Below, one piece after another: positions 11,847-18,953 of a stretch of DNA of 20,298 nt (position 1 is its first letter; each line of letters begins with the position of its first letter). The notes beneath the pieces were generated by a model. It searched no databases. It was not told the origin of the DNA and saw nothing but the letters and a program-made list of their open reading frames with translations. The stretch covers positions 1-20,298 of the forward strand of contig JBEKHI010000112.1 in assembly GCA_050012355.1 (NCBI GenBank), written 5' to 3'. The translations under genes were made by a program, and so were the position numbers. The stretch is from JBEKHI01 sp050012355. Lineage in GTDB: Bacteria > Actinomycetota > Actinomycetes > Streptosporangiales > Streptosporangiaceae.

Positions 11847-11867
11847 GTTACTCGTGGGTAGCGTAAC
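11847..11867. promoter_or_regulatory. TTAC/GTAA palindrome upstream of the Fe-S oxidoreductase
   Basis: GTTAC (11847-11851) and GTAAC (11863-11867) form an inverted repeat. Within it, TTACTC-N-TGGGTA is a second, imperfect palindrome. It lies 74-94 bases before the chosen GTG, between the preceding stop and the coding start, where an operator or promoter would be expected. Operators of this look occur before fatty-acid oxidation genes in actinobacteria as far as I recall, which would suit the downstream gene. That link is inference. Confidence 0.45.
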
Positions 11868-11940
11868 TTTACGGGTCCGTGATCGAACGCGAGACGTACC
11901 CATGGTTACGCTGTACCACCGGGTAATAGGAGGTTCTGGC

Positions 11941-14043
11941 GTGGTCCTGCGAATGGTTGTCGGCCTGGGCATGACGGTGATCGCGTTCGCGATCGCCGGC
12001 CGGCGCGTCTGGTGGCTGAAGCGGCTGGCGTTCAGTGGCCAGCCGGCTCCTGAGCGACTGGAGTACGCGAAGCGGCACCCCACGACCGAGGTCGAGACCC
12101 AGCTCACCGAGGTCATCGGCCAGCGCAAACTGCTGCGGTGGTCGGTTCCCGGAGCGGCTCACGCTGCGACGTTCTGGGGATTCATAGTTTTGATTCTCAC
12201 GATCATCGAGGCGTACGGCGCGCTGTTCTCGCGGACCTTCGCCATCCCCGGCATCGGCCACTGGGCCGCCATCGGGTTCATCGAGGACCTGTTCGCGATC
12301 GGCGTGCTGGCGGGCATCATCACCTTCACCGTCATCCGGTTCCGCAACAACCCGAAGACCGAAGGCCGCAAGTCACGATTTTTCGGGTCGCACACCAGCG
12401 CCGCCTGGGTGGTGCTCGGCATGATCGCCGCGGTCATCGTGACCCTGCTGATCTACCGCGGCGCCCAGATCAACACCGGCGTCTTCCCGTACAAGCACGG
12501 CGCGTTCGCGAGCGAGATCGTCGGGCACTGGCTGCATCCCCTCGGCACCGGGGTGAACTCTGTCCTTGAAGTCACCTTCATCCTCGCGCAGCTCGGCGTG
12601 ATCCTCGCCTTCCTGGTGATCGTGGTCTACTCCAAGCACCTGCACATCGCGCTCGCCCCGGTCAACATCCTGTTCTCGCGGCGCCCGGACGCGCTCGGCC
12701 CGCTCGAGCCGATGCGTTCCAACGGCAAGGTCATCGACTTCGAGGAGGCCGACCCTGACGAGGACGTCTTCGGCATCGGCAAGATCGAGGACCTGAGCTG
12801 GAAGGGCATGCTGGACCTCGGTACCTGTACCGAATGCGGCCGCTGCCAGTCGCAGTGTCCCGCCTGGGTGACCGGCAAGCCGCTGTCCCCGAAACAGATC
12901 ATCCTCGACCTCCGCGACCACGCCTTCGCCACGGCTCCGTACCTCCTGGCCTCCGAGGAGGAGCGGGAGCACCTGTCCGTGGACGTGCTCAAAGAGGCCG
13001 GGAAGCCGCTGGTCGGCGAGGACGGCGTGATCCACCCGGATGCGCTGTGGTCCTGCACCAACTGCGGCGCCTGCGTCCAGGAGTGCCCGGTCGACATTGA
13101 GCACATCGACCACATCGACGGGATGCGCCGCCACCAGGTGCTGGTGGAGTCCGCGTTCCCGACCGAGGCGCAGACCATGTTGCGCAACCTGGAGAACAAG
13201 GGCAACCCGTGGGGCCTGCCGGAGATGCAGCGCGCCGACTGGATGACCGACCTCGACTTCGAGGTGCCCGTCGTGGACGGGAAGCTGCCAACCGACGCGG
13301 AGTACTTGTTCTGGGTCGGCTGCGCCGGCGCTCTTGAGGACCGGGCGAAGAAGACCACGAAGGCGATCGCCACCCTGCTGCACCAGGCGGGCGTCAAGTT
13401 CGCTGTGCTCGGGCCGGCCGAGGCCTGCACCGGTGACCCTGCCCGGCGGCTGGGTAACGAGTTCGTCTACTCGATGCTCGCCCAGCAGAACATCGAGACG
13501 CTCAACGACGCCGGAGTCAAGAAGGTCATCGCGTCCTGCCCGCACTGCTTCAACACGATCTCCCGCGAGTATCCACAGCTCGGCGGAAACTACGAGGTCA
13601 TCCACCACACCCAGCTGCTCGCGAAGCTCGTCGAGGACGGCCGCATCAAGCCGGTCAACACCATCGAGGAGAAGCTCACCTACCACGACCCGTGCTTCCT
13701 CGGCCGCCACAACAAGGTCTTCACCCCGCCACGAGAGATCCTCGACGCGGTCCCCGGGGTTCAGGCCCAGGAGATGCACCGGTGTAAGGACCGCGGCTTC
13801 TGCTGTGGCGCTGGCGGCGCCAGGATGTGGCTCGAGGAGCGGATCGGCAAGCGGATTAACACCGAGCGCATCGATGAGGCGCTGGAACTCGACCCCGACA
13901 CGATCTCCACAGCCTGCCCGTTCTGCATGGTGATGCTCGGCGACGCGGTCAATGCCAAGAAGAGTTCAGGCGAGGCGAAGGAGTCGCTTGAGGTGATCGA
14001 CGTCGCGCAGCTTCTCGTCCGTTCCATTCATAAGGAGTCATAA
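11941..14043 (+). CDS. Membrane Fe-S oxidoreductase, EtfD/HdrD-like (ETF to menaquinone)
   Basis: 700 aa. The membrane domain has about five helices (near 5-20, 73-95, 115-133, 155-173 and 212-230). Two [4Fe-4S] motifs follow: C296, C299, C302, C306 and C372, C375, C378, C382. Two CCG-type cysteine-rich domains come next. The first has C461, C496, C533 and C536 and lacks a literal CCG; the second is complete with C585, C621-C622-G, C659 and C662. This matches the mycobacterial EtfD (Rv0338c) architecture, which moves electrons from electron-transfer flavoprotein to menaquinone during acyl-CoA oxidation. GTG 11941 is preferred because AGGAGG lies 7 bases before it; an upstream ATG at 11845 would run through the palindrome. 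No etfBA genes are in view, so the electron donor is inferred from the family. Confidence 0.9.
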   Translation: MVLRMVVGLGMTVIAFAIAGRRVWWLKRLAFSGQPAPERLEYAKRHPTTEVETQLTEVIGQRKLLRWSVPGAAHAATFWGFIVLILTIIEAYGALFSRTFAIPGIGHWAAIGFIEDLFAIGVLAGIITFTVIRFRNNPKTEGRKSRFFGSHTSAAWVVLGMIAAVIVTLLIYRGAQINTGVFPYKHGAFASEIVGHWLHPLGTGVNSVLEVTFILAQLGVILAFLVIVVYSKHLHIALAPVNILFSRRPDALGPLEPMRSNGKVIDFEEADPDEDVFGIGKIEDLSWKGMLDLGTCTECGRCQSQCPAWVTGKPLSPKQIILDLRDHAFATAPYLLASEEEREHLSVDVLKEAGKPLVGEDGVIHPDALWSCTNCGACVQECPVDIEHIDHIDGMRRHQVLVESAFPTEAQTMLRNLENKGNPWGLPEMQRADWMTDLDFEVPVVDGKLPTDAEYLFWVGCAGALEDRAKKTTKAIATLLHQAGVKFAVLGPAEACTGDPARRLGNEFVYSMLAQQNIETLNDAGVKKVIASCPHCFNTISREYPQLGGNYEVIHHTQLLAKLVEDGRIKPVNTIEEKLTYHDPCFLGRHNKVFTPPREILDAVPGVQAQEMHRCKDRGFCCGAGGARMWLEERIGKRINTERIDEALELDPDTISTACPFCMVMLGDAVNAKKSSGEAKESLEVIDVAQLLVRSIHKES

Positions 14044-14468
14044 CGACGGTGCCCCATCCCGCCGCGACCGTACTCTCTGTGGTGGCGATGGGCCCGGTGC
14101 TCTGCCCATGTGTCGATCCGGCAGCGCCTGTCCCGTGACGGGAAGCGGTCGACGTGCGGGCAGGCGCTCGCGATCGTGATATTTGGCCTGTCGATGACGG
14201 CCCGCTGCTCGAAGCGGACATCCCGGTAGCGGCGGACCAGCCCGCCGCTTATTTCGGTGATCTGCCACCTGCGCCAACTCGCCTCTGCGTCGTTGATGGC
14301 GAAGAGATGAACGCCGATGGCGTACGCAATTGCGGCCCGCAAGTGCCCGACACCAGCCAGGGTCGCCACCGGGCCTGGCACCCGGATGCGTCTAAGTCGG
14401 GTTTCGGGGAAGTTAAGGGTTGGCCAGTGGGCCTTGCGCTCCAGCAAGACATTGGTAGCGTTGATCAT
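14028..14468 (-). CDS. Hypothetical protein, doubtful
   Basis: 146 aa, not recognised. In favour: high G/C third-position use by my hand count, and AAGGG 8 bases before the ATG. Against: no domain, an Arg/His-rich C-terminal third, and an antisense overlap of 16 bases with the Fe-S gene. A competing plus-strand frame (14154-14606) has weaker codon bias. It may be a real short gene, an old gene remnant, or noncoding. Confidence 0.3.
   Translation of the reverse strand: MINATNVLLERKAHWPTLNFPETRLRRIRVPGPVATLAGVGHLRAAIAYAIGVHLFAINDAEASWRRWQITEISGGLVRRYRDVRFEQRAVIDRPNITIASACPHVDRFPSRDRRCRIDTWAEHRAHRHHREYGRGGMGHRRYDSL
14051..14093 (+). terminator. Possible terminator of the Fe-S oxidoreductase gene
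   Basis: GCCC, ATC and GCCGC in 14051-14065 can pair with GGTGGC, GAT and GGGC in 14081-14093, giving a stem with two small bulges, starting 8 bases after the stop. No U-run follows. If the opposite-strand ORF here is real, the hairpin would lie inside it. Confidence 0.4.
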
Positions 14469-14725
14469 GTCGCTAGCCCTTCATCGAGGGGTTGGTTTCG
14501 CTGGGTCGGTGTGGCAGCACCGGCCCGGCTTGTTTCTGGGGGTATGGGAAACTCCTCCTCTCGTCCGGCCAGACTCAGAACCAGCCGGAAGATATGCGGG
14601 AGCTAGGCCCCGTGCCCTCCGCGATCACGTCTCGGCGACCCCCCGGTCACCGCACGACCCCGTTGTCGGTGGTCGCTTGGAGGATCTTTACGTTCCTGAT
14701 TTGATGATGACTCTGGCGTTAGCCA
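14469..14725. other. No gene recognised
   Basis: Plus-strand frames stay open across this stretch into the XRE gene, but the translation has no domain and codon bias is weak. I see no tRNA, strong hairpin or clear promoter. It probably holds the promoter region of the XRE/DUF397 pair. Confidence 0.5.
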
Positions 14726-14770
14726 TTGGCAAGTGCCAAAATCAAATGCCAAAGGCATGTATCGTTGGCA
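14726..14770. promoter_or_regulatory. Cluster of TGGCA/TGCCA half-sites, likely operator of the XRE/DUF397 pair
   Basis: TTGGCA-AG-TGCCAA (14726-14739) is a perfect palindrome. ATGCC-AAA-GGCAT (14746-14758) is a second one 6 bases further on. A third TTGGCA lies at 14765-14770. The cluster is AT-rich against its surroundings and ends 62 bases before the XRE start codon. XRE-type regulators commonly repress their own operon through such symmetric sites, so autoregulation is the natural reading. Confidence 0.6.
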
Positions 14771-14832
14771 CAGTCCCGACGGTTGGAACTTGTAGTTTCC
14801 TCCAAATCCCCCCATGGAAGGAAGCGACACCG

Positions 14833-15696
14833 TTGGCTGAAACACGGCGTAGTCCCACCCTCCGCCGACGCGAACTAGGTCGTCGCCTGAGAACGCTGCG
14901 GCTTGAACGCGACATGACGGTCGAGCAAGTCGCCGAGCACCTGCTGTGCTCACCATCGAAGGTCAGCCGGATGGAGACCGGTCAGCGGGGCGCCACGCAG
15001 CGGGATGTGCGCGATCTGTGCGAACTGTACGGAGTGACGGACGAGGCTCAGCGCGAAGCCATGAGGGAACTCGCTGCCGAAGGCAGGCAGCCCGGCTGGT
15101 GGTCCGCTTACGAACTTGACTACTTTGCCCAGTACGTCGGCCTGGAGACAGCCGCGACCGAGGTCTGGTACTACAAGGCGCTGACGATTCCGGGCCTGCT
15201 CCAGACGGAGGACTACGTCGGAGCGCTGAACGAGGAGCTCATCCCGCTCGCGCCGGCAGCGCGGACCTCCGATTGGGTGGAGGTGCGGATGAAACGGCAG
15301 CAGCGCCTGACCGAGTCACCGCCGCTACGGATGCGTGTCGTCCTGGACGAGGGTGTTTTGCGCCGCGTGGTGGGAGGCCCGAGGGTGATGGCCGATCAAC
15401 TGGACTGGCTGGTTGAGATGGCCGGACATCCGGACACGGACATCGACATCCAGGTCCTCCGGTTCAGCTCCGGCGCTAGCCCGGCGATGGAGAGCACGTT
15501 CAACGTCTTGCATTTTGCTAGTCCCGAGCCACCAGTGGTGTATGTGGAAGGGCTGTCTGGTTGGATGTACCTCGACAGGCCGCAGGACGCCGAGAGGTAT
15601 CGGCGGGTGTTCCAGCGCCTGCAAGAGATAGCGCTGACCCCACAAGAGTCGTTGGAAATGGCAGCTGAGATCAGTTCAGCATATAGAGATGACTGA
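14833..15696 (+). CDS. XRE-family regulator with C-terminal DUF5753
   Basis: 287 aa. The helix-turn-helix spans about residues 15-71 (LGRRLRTLRLERDMTVEQVAEHLLCSPSKVSRMETGQRGATQRDVRDLCELYGV). The DUF5753 region runs from about 95 to 280, with WYYKALTIPGLLQTEDYVGAL and the conserved TFNVLHF..PEPPVVYVEGLSG. The TTG at 14833 is chosen: GGAAGGAAG lies 9 bases before it and the resulting length fits the family. The frame stays open upstream, but without domain content, and the operator-like cluster lies inside that extension. The DUF397 gene follows 59 bases later. Such pairs are multiplied in Streptomyces-like genomes, where they affect development and antibiotic production; some behave as toxin-antitoxin pairs. 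Confidence 0.93.
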   Translation: MAETRRSPTLRRRELGRRLRTLRLERDMTVEQVAEHLLCSPSKVSRMETGQRGATQRDVRDLCELYGVTDEAQREAMRELAAEGRQPGWWSAYELDYFAQYVGLETAATEVWYYKALTIPGLLQTEDYVGALNEELIPLAPAARTSDWVEVRMKRQQRLTESPPLRMRVVLDEGVLRRVVGGPRVMADQLDWLVEMAGHPDTDIDIQVLRFSSGASPAMESTFNVLHFASPEPPVVYVEGLSGWMYLDRPQDAERYRRVFQRLQEIALTPQESLEMAAEISSAYRDD

Positions 15697-15755
15697 TTGA
15701 CTTGGATTTCATGAGAATCCTGTTGCCGCCCTCGGCGAGTGAACAGGATAAAGTA

Positions 15756-15944
15756 ATGTCTCAGCAAGAATGGCGTAAGTCCAGCTACAGCATGGCTGGA
15801 AACGGAGACTGTGTCGAGGTTGCAGCGTCAGGGAACGGGATTCTTGTCCGCGATTCTAAGGACCCGAACGGTCCGACGCTTGCTTATTCGGTACAGGATT
15901 GGCGGCGTTTTCTGGCCGCGACAGCCACGAAGAAGGTGAGCTGA
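15756..15944 (+). CDS. DUF397 protein, partner of the XRE regulator
   Basis: 62 aa, the normal size for DUF397. The family pattern is clear: W6-R-K-S-S-Y-S near the start, then CVEVA (19-23), ILVRDSKDPNGPTLAYS (29-45) and WRRFLAA. AGGAT lies 7 bases before the ATG at 15756; an upstream in-frame ATG at 15702 lacks both Shine-Dalgarno support and homology. Proteins of this type work with the adjacent XRE regulator, either as antagonist or as toxin-like effector; which applies here cannot be read from the sequence. Confidence 0.92.
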   Translation: MSQQEWRKSSYSMAGNGDCVEVAASGNGILVRDSKDPNGPTLAYSVQDWRRFLAATATKKVS

Positions 15945-15954
15945 CCCAGCTCAC
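15936..15954 (+). terminator. Terminator hairpin of the XRE/DUF397 operon
   Basis: GTGAGCTG (15936-15943) and CAGCTCAC (15947-15954) form a perfect 8-bp stem with an ACC loop. It includes the DUF397 stop codon. No U-run follows. Confidence 0.55.
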
Positions 15955-16128
15955 GGTGGTTCACCCGGACGCCCGCCCCGCACCCACGCGCCAACGTCAG
16001 CTGCGGAGCAGGCGACTCAAGCTGTTCACTAACGGGCACAGACTACTGGTTCCGCGGGCCGACGTAGCGCCTTGACCTAGCAGCCGACCCCGCGCCGATT
16101 CTGACCGGTGCGGCACTGCCTCCACTCT

Positions 16129-16157
16129 TTGCTGGTCAGCGTCGCACCAACCAGCAA
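16129..16157 (-). terminator. Possible terminator of dcd
   Basis: TTGCTGGT (16129-16136) and ACCAGCAA (16150-16157) form a perfect 8-bp stem with a 13-base loop, beginning 8 bases past the dcd stop. The remaining part of 15955-16128 shows no gene or clear signal. Confidence 0.5.
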
Positions 16158-16165
16158 CAGCGGCC

Positions 16166-16741
16166 TTACACCTCGGTGCGGTAGAACCGCAGATACGACC
16201 GTGAGGGGGTCGGGCCGCGCTGGTCCTGGTACCTGGACCCGTAAACCGGTGACCCGTACGGGTGCTCGGCGGGGGAACTGGTGCGGAACAGGCACAGCTG
16301 CCCGATCTTCATCCCCGGCCAGAGCTTGATCGGCAGCGTCGCGACATTGGAGAGCTCCAGCGTGACGTGTCCTGAAAAGCCGGGATCTATCCACCCAGCT
16401 GTGGAGTGCGTAAGCAGCCCAAGTCGCCCCAAACTGGACTTGCCTTCTAGGCGACCGGCGATGTCGTCCGGCAGCGAGACGATCTCGTACGTGGACGCGA
16501 GCACGAACTCGCCCGGGTGCAGGATGAACGCGGCATCGGCCTTTGTCTCGATCAGCCGGGTGAGATCTGGCTGCTCTACCGCAGGGTCGATGTGCGGGTA
16601 CCGGTGGTTCTCGAACACCCGGAAGTACCGGTCCATGCGCACGTCGATGCTGGCGGGCTGGATCAGCTCGGGGGAGTACGGGTCGAGCTTCACTCGCCCG
16701 GCTTCGACCTCGGCCTTGATGTCACGATCGGAGAGCAGCAC
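16166..16741 (-). CDS. dcd: dCTP deaminase, bifunctional dUMP-forming type
   Basis: 191 aa. Converts dCTP to dUMP, supplying dTMP synthesis without releasing dUTP. Key segments: LLSDRDI at the start, IQPASIDVRMD (27-37), LEGKSSLGRLGLLTHSTAGWIDPGFSGHVTLELSN (98-132), KLWPGMKIGQLCLF (139-152) and the closing GPTPSRSY (176-183). The catalytic Glu is E129; S102, S103 and R106 lie in the nucleotide loop. The sequence resembles the mycobacterial bifunctional DCD-DUT enzyme throughout, rather than the plain deaminase. GTG start; the Shine-Dalgarno is weak (GGTAGG). Divergent from tRNA-Gly, with which it shares a short upstream region. Confidence 0.95.
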   Translation of the reverse strand: MLLSDRDIKAEVEAGRVKLDPYSPELIQPASIDVRMDRYFRVFENHRYPHIDPAVEQPDLTRLIETKADAAFILHPGEFVLASTYEIVSLPDDIAGRLEGKSSLGRLGLLTHSTAGWIDPGFSGHVTLELSNVATLPIKLWPGMKIGQLCLFRTSSPAEHPYGSPVYGSRYQDQRGPTPSRSYLRFYRTEV

Positions 16742-16769
16742 TGAAGCAACCTACCGCTTCCGGTAGTAT
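16740..16769 (+). promoter_or_regulatory. Candidate promoter of tRNA-Gly
   Basis: TAGTAT (16764-16769) is a good -10. A weak -35 (CTGAAG at 16741) lies 17 bases before it and overlaps the dcd start codon. The tRNA begins about 33 bases downstream. Confidence 0.35.
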
Positions 16770-16802
16770 GTGTGCGCGACAGCGGCGCGAAGCCCCTGTG
16801 AC

Positions 16803-16873
16803 GCGGGTGTAGTTCAATGGCAGAACATCAGCTTCCCAAGCTGACAGCGCGGGTTCGATTCCCGTCACCCGCT
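16803..16873 (+). tRNA. tRNA-Gly (anticodon CCC)
   Basis: Complete 71-base cloverleaf. The acceptor stem GCGGGTG pairs with CACCCGC. The D arm is GTTC..GAAC. The anticodon stem TCAGC/GCTGA closes loop TTCCCAA, so the anticodon is CCC (16835-16837), reading GGG codons. The T arm is GCGGG-TTCGATT-CCCGT. The discriminator base is T and CCA is not encoded. It stands alone, not in a cluster. Confidence 0.95.
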
Positions 16874-16903
16874 CCCTTAGCTCTACACAGACAAAATGCC
16901 AGC

Positions 16904-17464
16904 TTAGGCCCCGTTCCAGTCGCGATTCAGGAGCGCCATGCAGTGGCAGTCAGTCCACTTGCCATCCCAGCGGAGGGCGTCCCGTTTCGTCCCCTCGTGC
17001 ACGAACCCGATCTTCTCGTACACATGCCGGGCACGCGGGTTGAAGTCGAACACCTCTAGCTCGACGCGGTGCACACCGACCACGTTGAACGCGTAGCCGA
17101 CAACTAGCCGCGTTGCCTCAGATCCCAGTCCCCGCCCGTAGAACCGCGGACCCTGCAACGCAATCCGGAACGCGCACGACTCGTTCGGCACGTCCAGTTC
17201 GGTAAGCGCGACATCTCCGGCCCACTCCCCGGTGGCCCGCTCGATAATCGACAGGTCCAGGCGATCGTCGTGCTCGGCTCGGGTGGCGTACCAGTTTTCC
17301 CAGCGTTCGAAGGTGAACTCGCCGAAGTGATGGGTCCCCGTCAGCCGTACTGTCTCGGGATCGGCGGCAAATATCCCTGCTGCATCGGCCGTCTCAACCG
17401 GTCGCAACCGAACAAGTTCGCCGGTTAGCGTGGGCTTGACGGCGAAGTTCGTCTTCAAAGGCAT
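16904..17464 (-). CDS. GNAT family N-acetyltransferase (RimJ/RimL-like)
   Basis: 186 aa. The fold is that of GNAT enzymes that move an acetyl group from acetyl-CoA to an amine. It opens with LTGELVRLRPVETADAAGIF and has the acetyl-CoA loop RFYGRGLGSEATRLVVGYAF. The signature VHRVELEVFDFNPRARHVYEKIGFVHEGTKRDAL is typical of the RimJ/RimL branch. The substrate may be a protein N-terminus or a small molecule; it cannot be told from sequence. I chose ATG 17464; a TTG at 17476 has a better-placed GGAAG and would add four residues. It converges on the tRNA, with no gene partner on its own strand. Confidence 0.9.
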   Translation of the reverse strand: MPLKTNFAVKPTLTGELVRLRPVETADAAGIFAADPETVRLTGTHHFGEFTFERWENWYATRAEHDDRLDLSIIERATGEWAGDVALTELDVPNESCAFRIALQGPRFYGRGLGSEATRLVVGYAFNVVGVHRVELEVFDFNPRARHVYEKIGFVHEGTKRDALRWDGKWTDCHCMALLNRDWNGA

Positions 17465-17519
17465 GGGCAGATCCAACCACGCTCTTCCGAGCGCACCCTA
17501 GAGGTTTTCCAGGCCTTAG

Positions 17520-17557
17520 CGGCGGGCGGGCCGGCGGCGCTGCCGGCCCGCCCGCTG
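17520..17557 (-). terminator. Strong GC-rich hairpin terminator after the hydrolase fragment
   Basis: GCGGGCGGGCCGGC (17522-17535) and its exact complement at 17542-17555 form a 14-bp perfect stem with loop GGCGCT, extended by one wobble and one further pair. It lies 13 bases past the stop of the hydrolase fragment and also shields the GNAT gene from read-through. No U-run. Confidence 0.75.
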
Positions 17558-17570
17558 GGAGGGAAGGGGA

Positions 17571-18176
17571 TTAGTACCGGCTCTCCAGCCAGTTGGTGAT
17601 GTAGTTGAAGGTCTCGCCTTCGGTGTCGCCGTACTGGCTTGGATCCGAGGAGCACTGAGTGCACGGGGTGAAGCTGTGCGACCCGCCCCAGACGTAGGCG
17701 AGCGTCTTGTCCTTGGAGTGCGTCGCGGCCTGGTAATACATCTCGGACGGGACGACCCAGTAGTGGCCGGTCTCGGACATGACGAGCAGTGGCGTCGTCA
17801 CCCCGGCCAGGTTGGTGATGACCGACGTGTTCGACGATGCCCAGTCGACACCCTCGATTCCGTCCGAGGTCAGCCGGTAGCCGGACCCATTGATGGCGAA
17901 TGTCGACATGAAGGTGTTGACGGTGAAGTTGCAGCCTCCGATGCACTGCGCGCTGTCCCAGGACTCGTCGGCGGCCGGGGAGGACGGGACGGGGTCCTGC
18001 TCAGCCACCGGGACCCGCACCGAGCTGACTACCTGCTTGGTGCCCTCGGGGCTGCTCGGGGTGATCAGCGGGTACTCGCCCTTGGTGTGGGAGAGCAGGC
18101 TGTCGTCCTGCTGCCACGGGCGCGCCGCCACGTGCCCCACCGGGAACGGTCCGTCGTCGGTGGTGTAGTAGTCACC
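17571..18176 (-). pseudogene. 5'-truncated alpha/beta hydrolase-like gene
   Basis: About 200 residues that look like the C-terminal half of a secreted-type alpha/beta hydrolase. LAGVTTPLLVMSETGHYWVVPSEMYYQAA resembles the strand carrying the acid residue, and GGSHSFTPC carries the candidate catalytic His. The upstream nucleophile elbow (GxSxG) and the N-terminal strands are missing. The frame stays open to 18251, but that extension (MSSPSRLCDLDG..) has no Shine-Dalgarno, no homology and an AT-rich palindrome inside it. I infer that the 5' half was lost near 18177. The intact terminator downstream fits decay from the front. A functional short protein cannot be excluded. Confidence 0.55.
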
Positions 18177-18178
18177 GT

Positions 18179-18195
18179 GCTGTATACAGCTGTAT
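18179..18195. promoter_or_regulatory. Two overlapping 12-bp palindromes at the truncation point
   Basis: GCTGTATACAGC (18179-18190) and ATACAGCTGTAT (18184-18195) are each perfect and share seven bases, making three TGTAT/ATACA half-sites in a row. The position is exactly where homology of the hydrolase fragment ends. Either a former operator or part of a rearrangement joint. Confidence 0.5.
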
Positions 18196-18256
18196 GCTAA
18201 ACAGGTGCTTGAAGGTCCGTCAAGATCACATAAGCGCGACGGCGAGGACACCAGGA

Positions 18257-18289
18257 CTAGCGATCGGCCACCAGCGCAATGGTCGCTAG
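18257..18289. repeat. CTAGCGA/TCGCTAG inverted repeat
   Basis: CTAGCGA (18257-18263) and TCGCTAG (18283-18289) pair, with an inner ACCA/TGGT stem. A further TCGCTAG occurs at 18337-18343. Possibly the terminator of the SnoaL-like gene, whose stop is 67 bases away; no other function seen. Confidence 0.35.
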
Positions 18290-18355
18290 CGGGCCCATCG
18301 CGACCTCCTCGGAGAGCCGGATGCTCAGCGTCAGAGTCGCTAGATCCAGGGCGAG

Positions 18356-18796
18356 TTACGGCTTCAGGTCAGTGGCGGCCCGGCCCGAGCCGTCCATGTA
18401 GTACGGCGTGGAGTCATGGTCATGGGCGATCCGCCAGCCCGCCGCCGTCCGGCGCAGCCCGATAGTAGACCGGAACCACAGGTCCACCTGCTCGCCGTCC
18501 GTCTTCGTGCCCGTCAGGTGGGTGAGGCCATGGCAGAACGCGACGTAGTCACCCGCCTCGATGACCGGCTTGCCGATGTCGTAGCCGATCGGGCCGTCCC
18601 AGGTCTGGAACCAGCTCTCGATCCCGGCCGGGTCGCGAACCTCGTCCCCGGCGTAACGCAGCGGCGGTGCCAGGCTGAAGCTGACGGCATCGGGCGTGTA
18701 GTTGGCTACCGCGCGACGCGCGTCCTTGGCGGTTATCGCGGCGGCGTGGTCGTCCAGCAGCGCCCGGATCTGTTCCTCGGCGATCTCTGTAGTCAT
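18356..18796 (-). CDS. SnoaL-like / NTF2-like protein
   Basis: 146 aa, a single-domain cone-shaped alpha+beta barrel. The opening IRALLDDHAAAITAKDARRAVANYTPDAVSF, the central WFQTWDGPIGYDI and VAFCHGLTHLTG, and the closing WFRSTIGLRRTAAGWRIAHDHDSTPYYMD are typical of the DUF4440/SnoaL-like group. Members include ketosteroid isomerase-like enzymes and uncharacterised stress proteins; the reaction here is unknown. ATG with GAGGAGG 8 bases before it. It is divergent from the methyltransferase, with a 157-base shared upstream region. Confidence 0.88.
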   Translation of the reverse strand: MTTEIAEEQIRALLDDHAAAITAKDARRAVANYTPDAVSFSLAPPLRYAGDEVRDPAGIESWFQTWDGPIGYDIGKPVIEAGDYVAFCHGLTHLTGTKTDGEQVDLWFRSTIGLRRTAAGWRIAHDHDSTPYYMDGSGRAATDLKP

Positions 18797-18953
18797 GAGC
18801 TTGGCCTCCTCGGCACATACGAGCTGATGCCCGTCATGTCATAGACGTGGCGGCATCTATCGACTCATCGGCGCCCCGACTCGAAGACCGCACGGCTAGC
18901 ATCGCGGGAGTAGGTCAGGGGCACGGTAACGAGCAGGAACGGAGGCCAGTGGA

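Noticed and set aside
12373..13779. 468-residue open frame antisense to the Fe-S oxidoreductase
   Set aside because: Shadow frame; the sense strand carries complete iron-sulfur and CCG motifs.
14154..14606. 150-residue plus-strand ORF after the Fe-S gene
   Set aside because: Lower G/C third-position use than the opposing frame, no recognisable domain, and a change in composition along its length.
17676..18200. 174-residue open frame antisense to the hydrolase fragment
   Set aside because: Shadow of the hydrolase fragment, which has recognisable alpha/beta hydrolase segments on the other strand.
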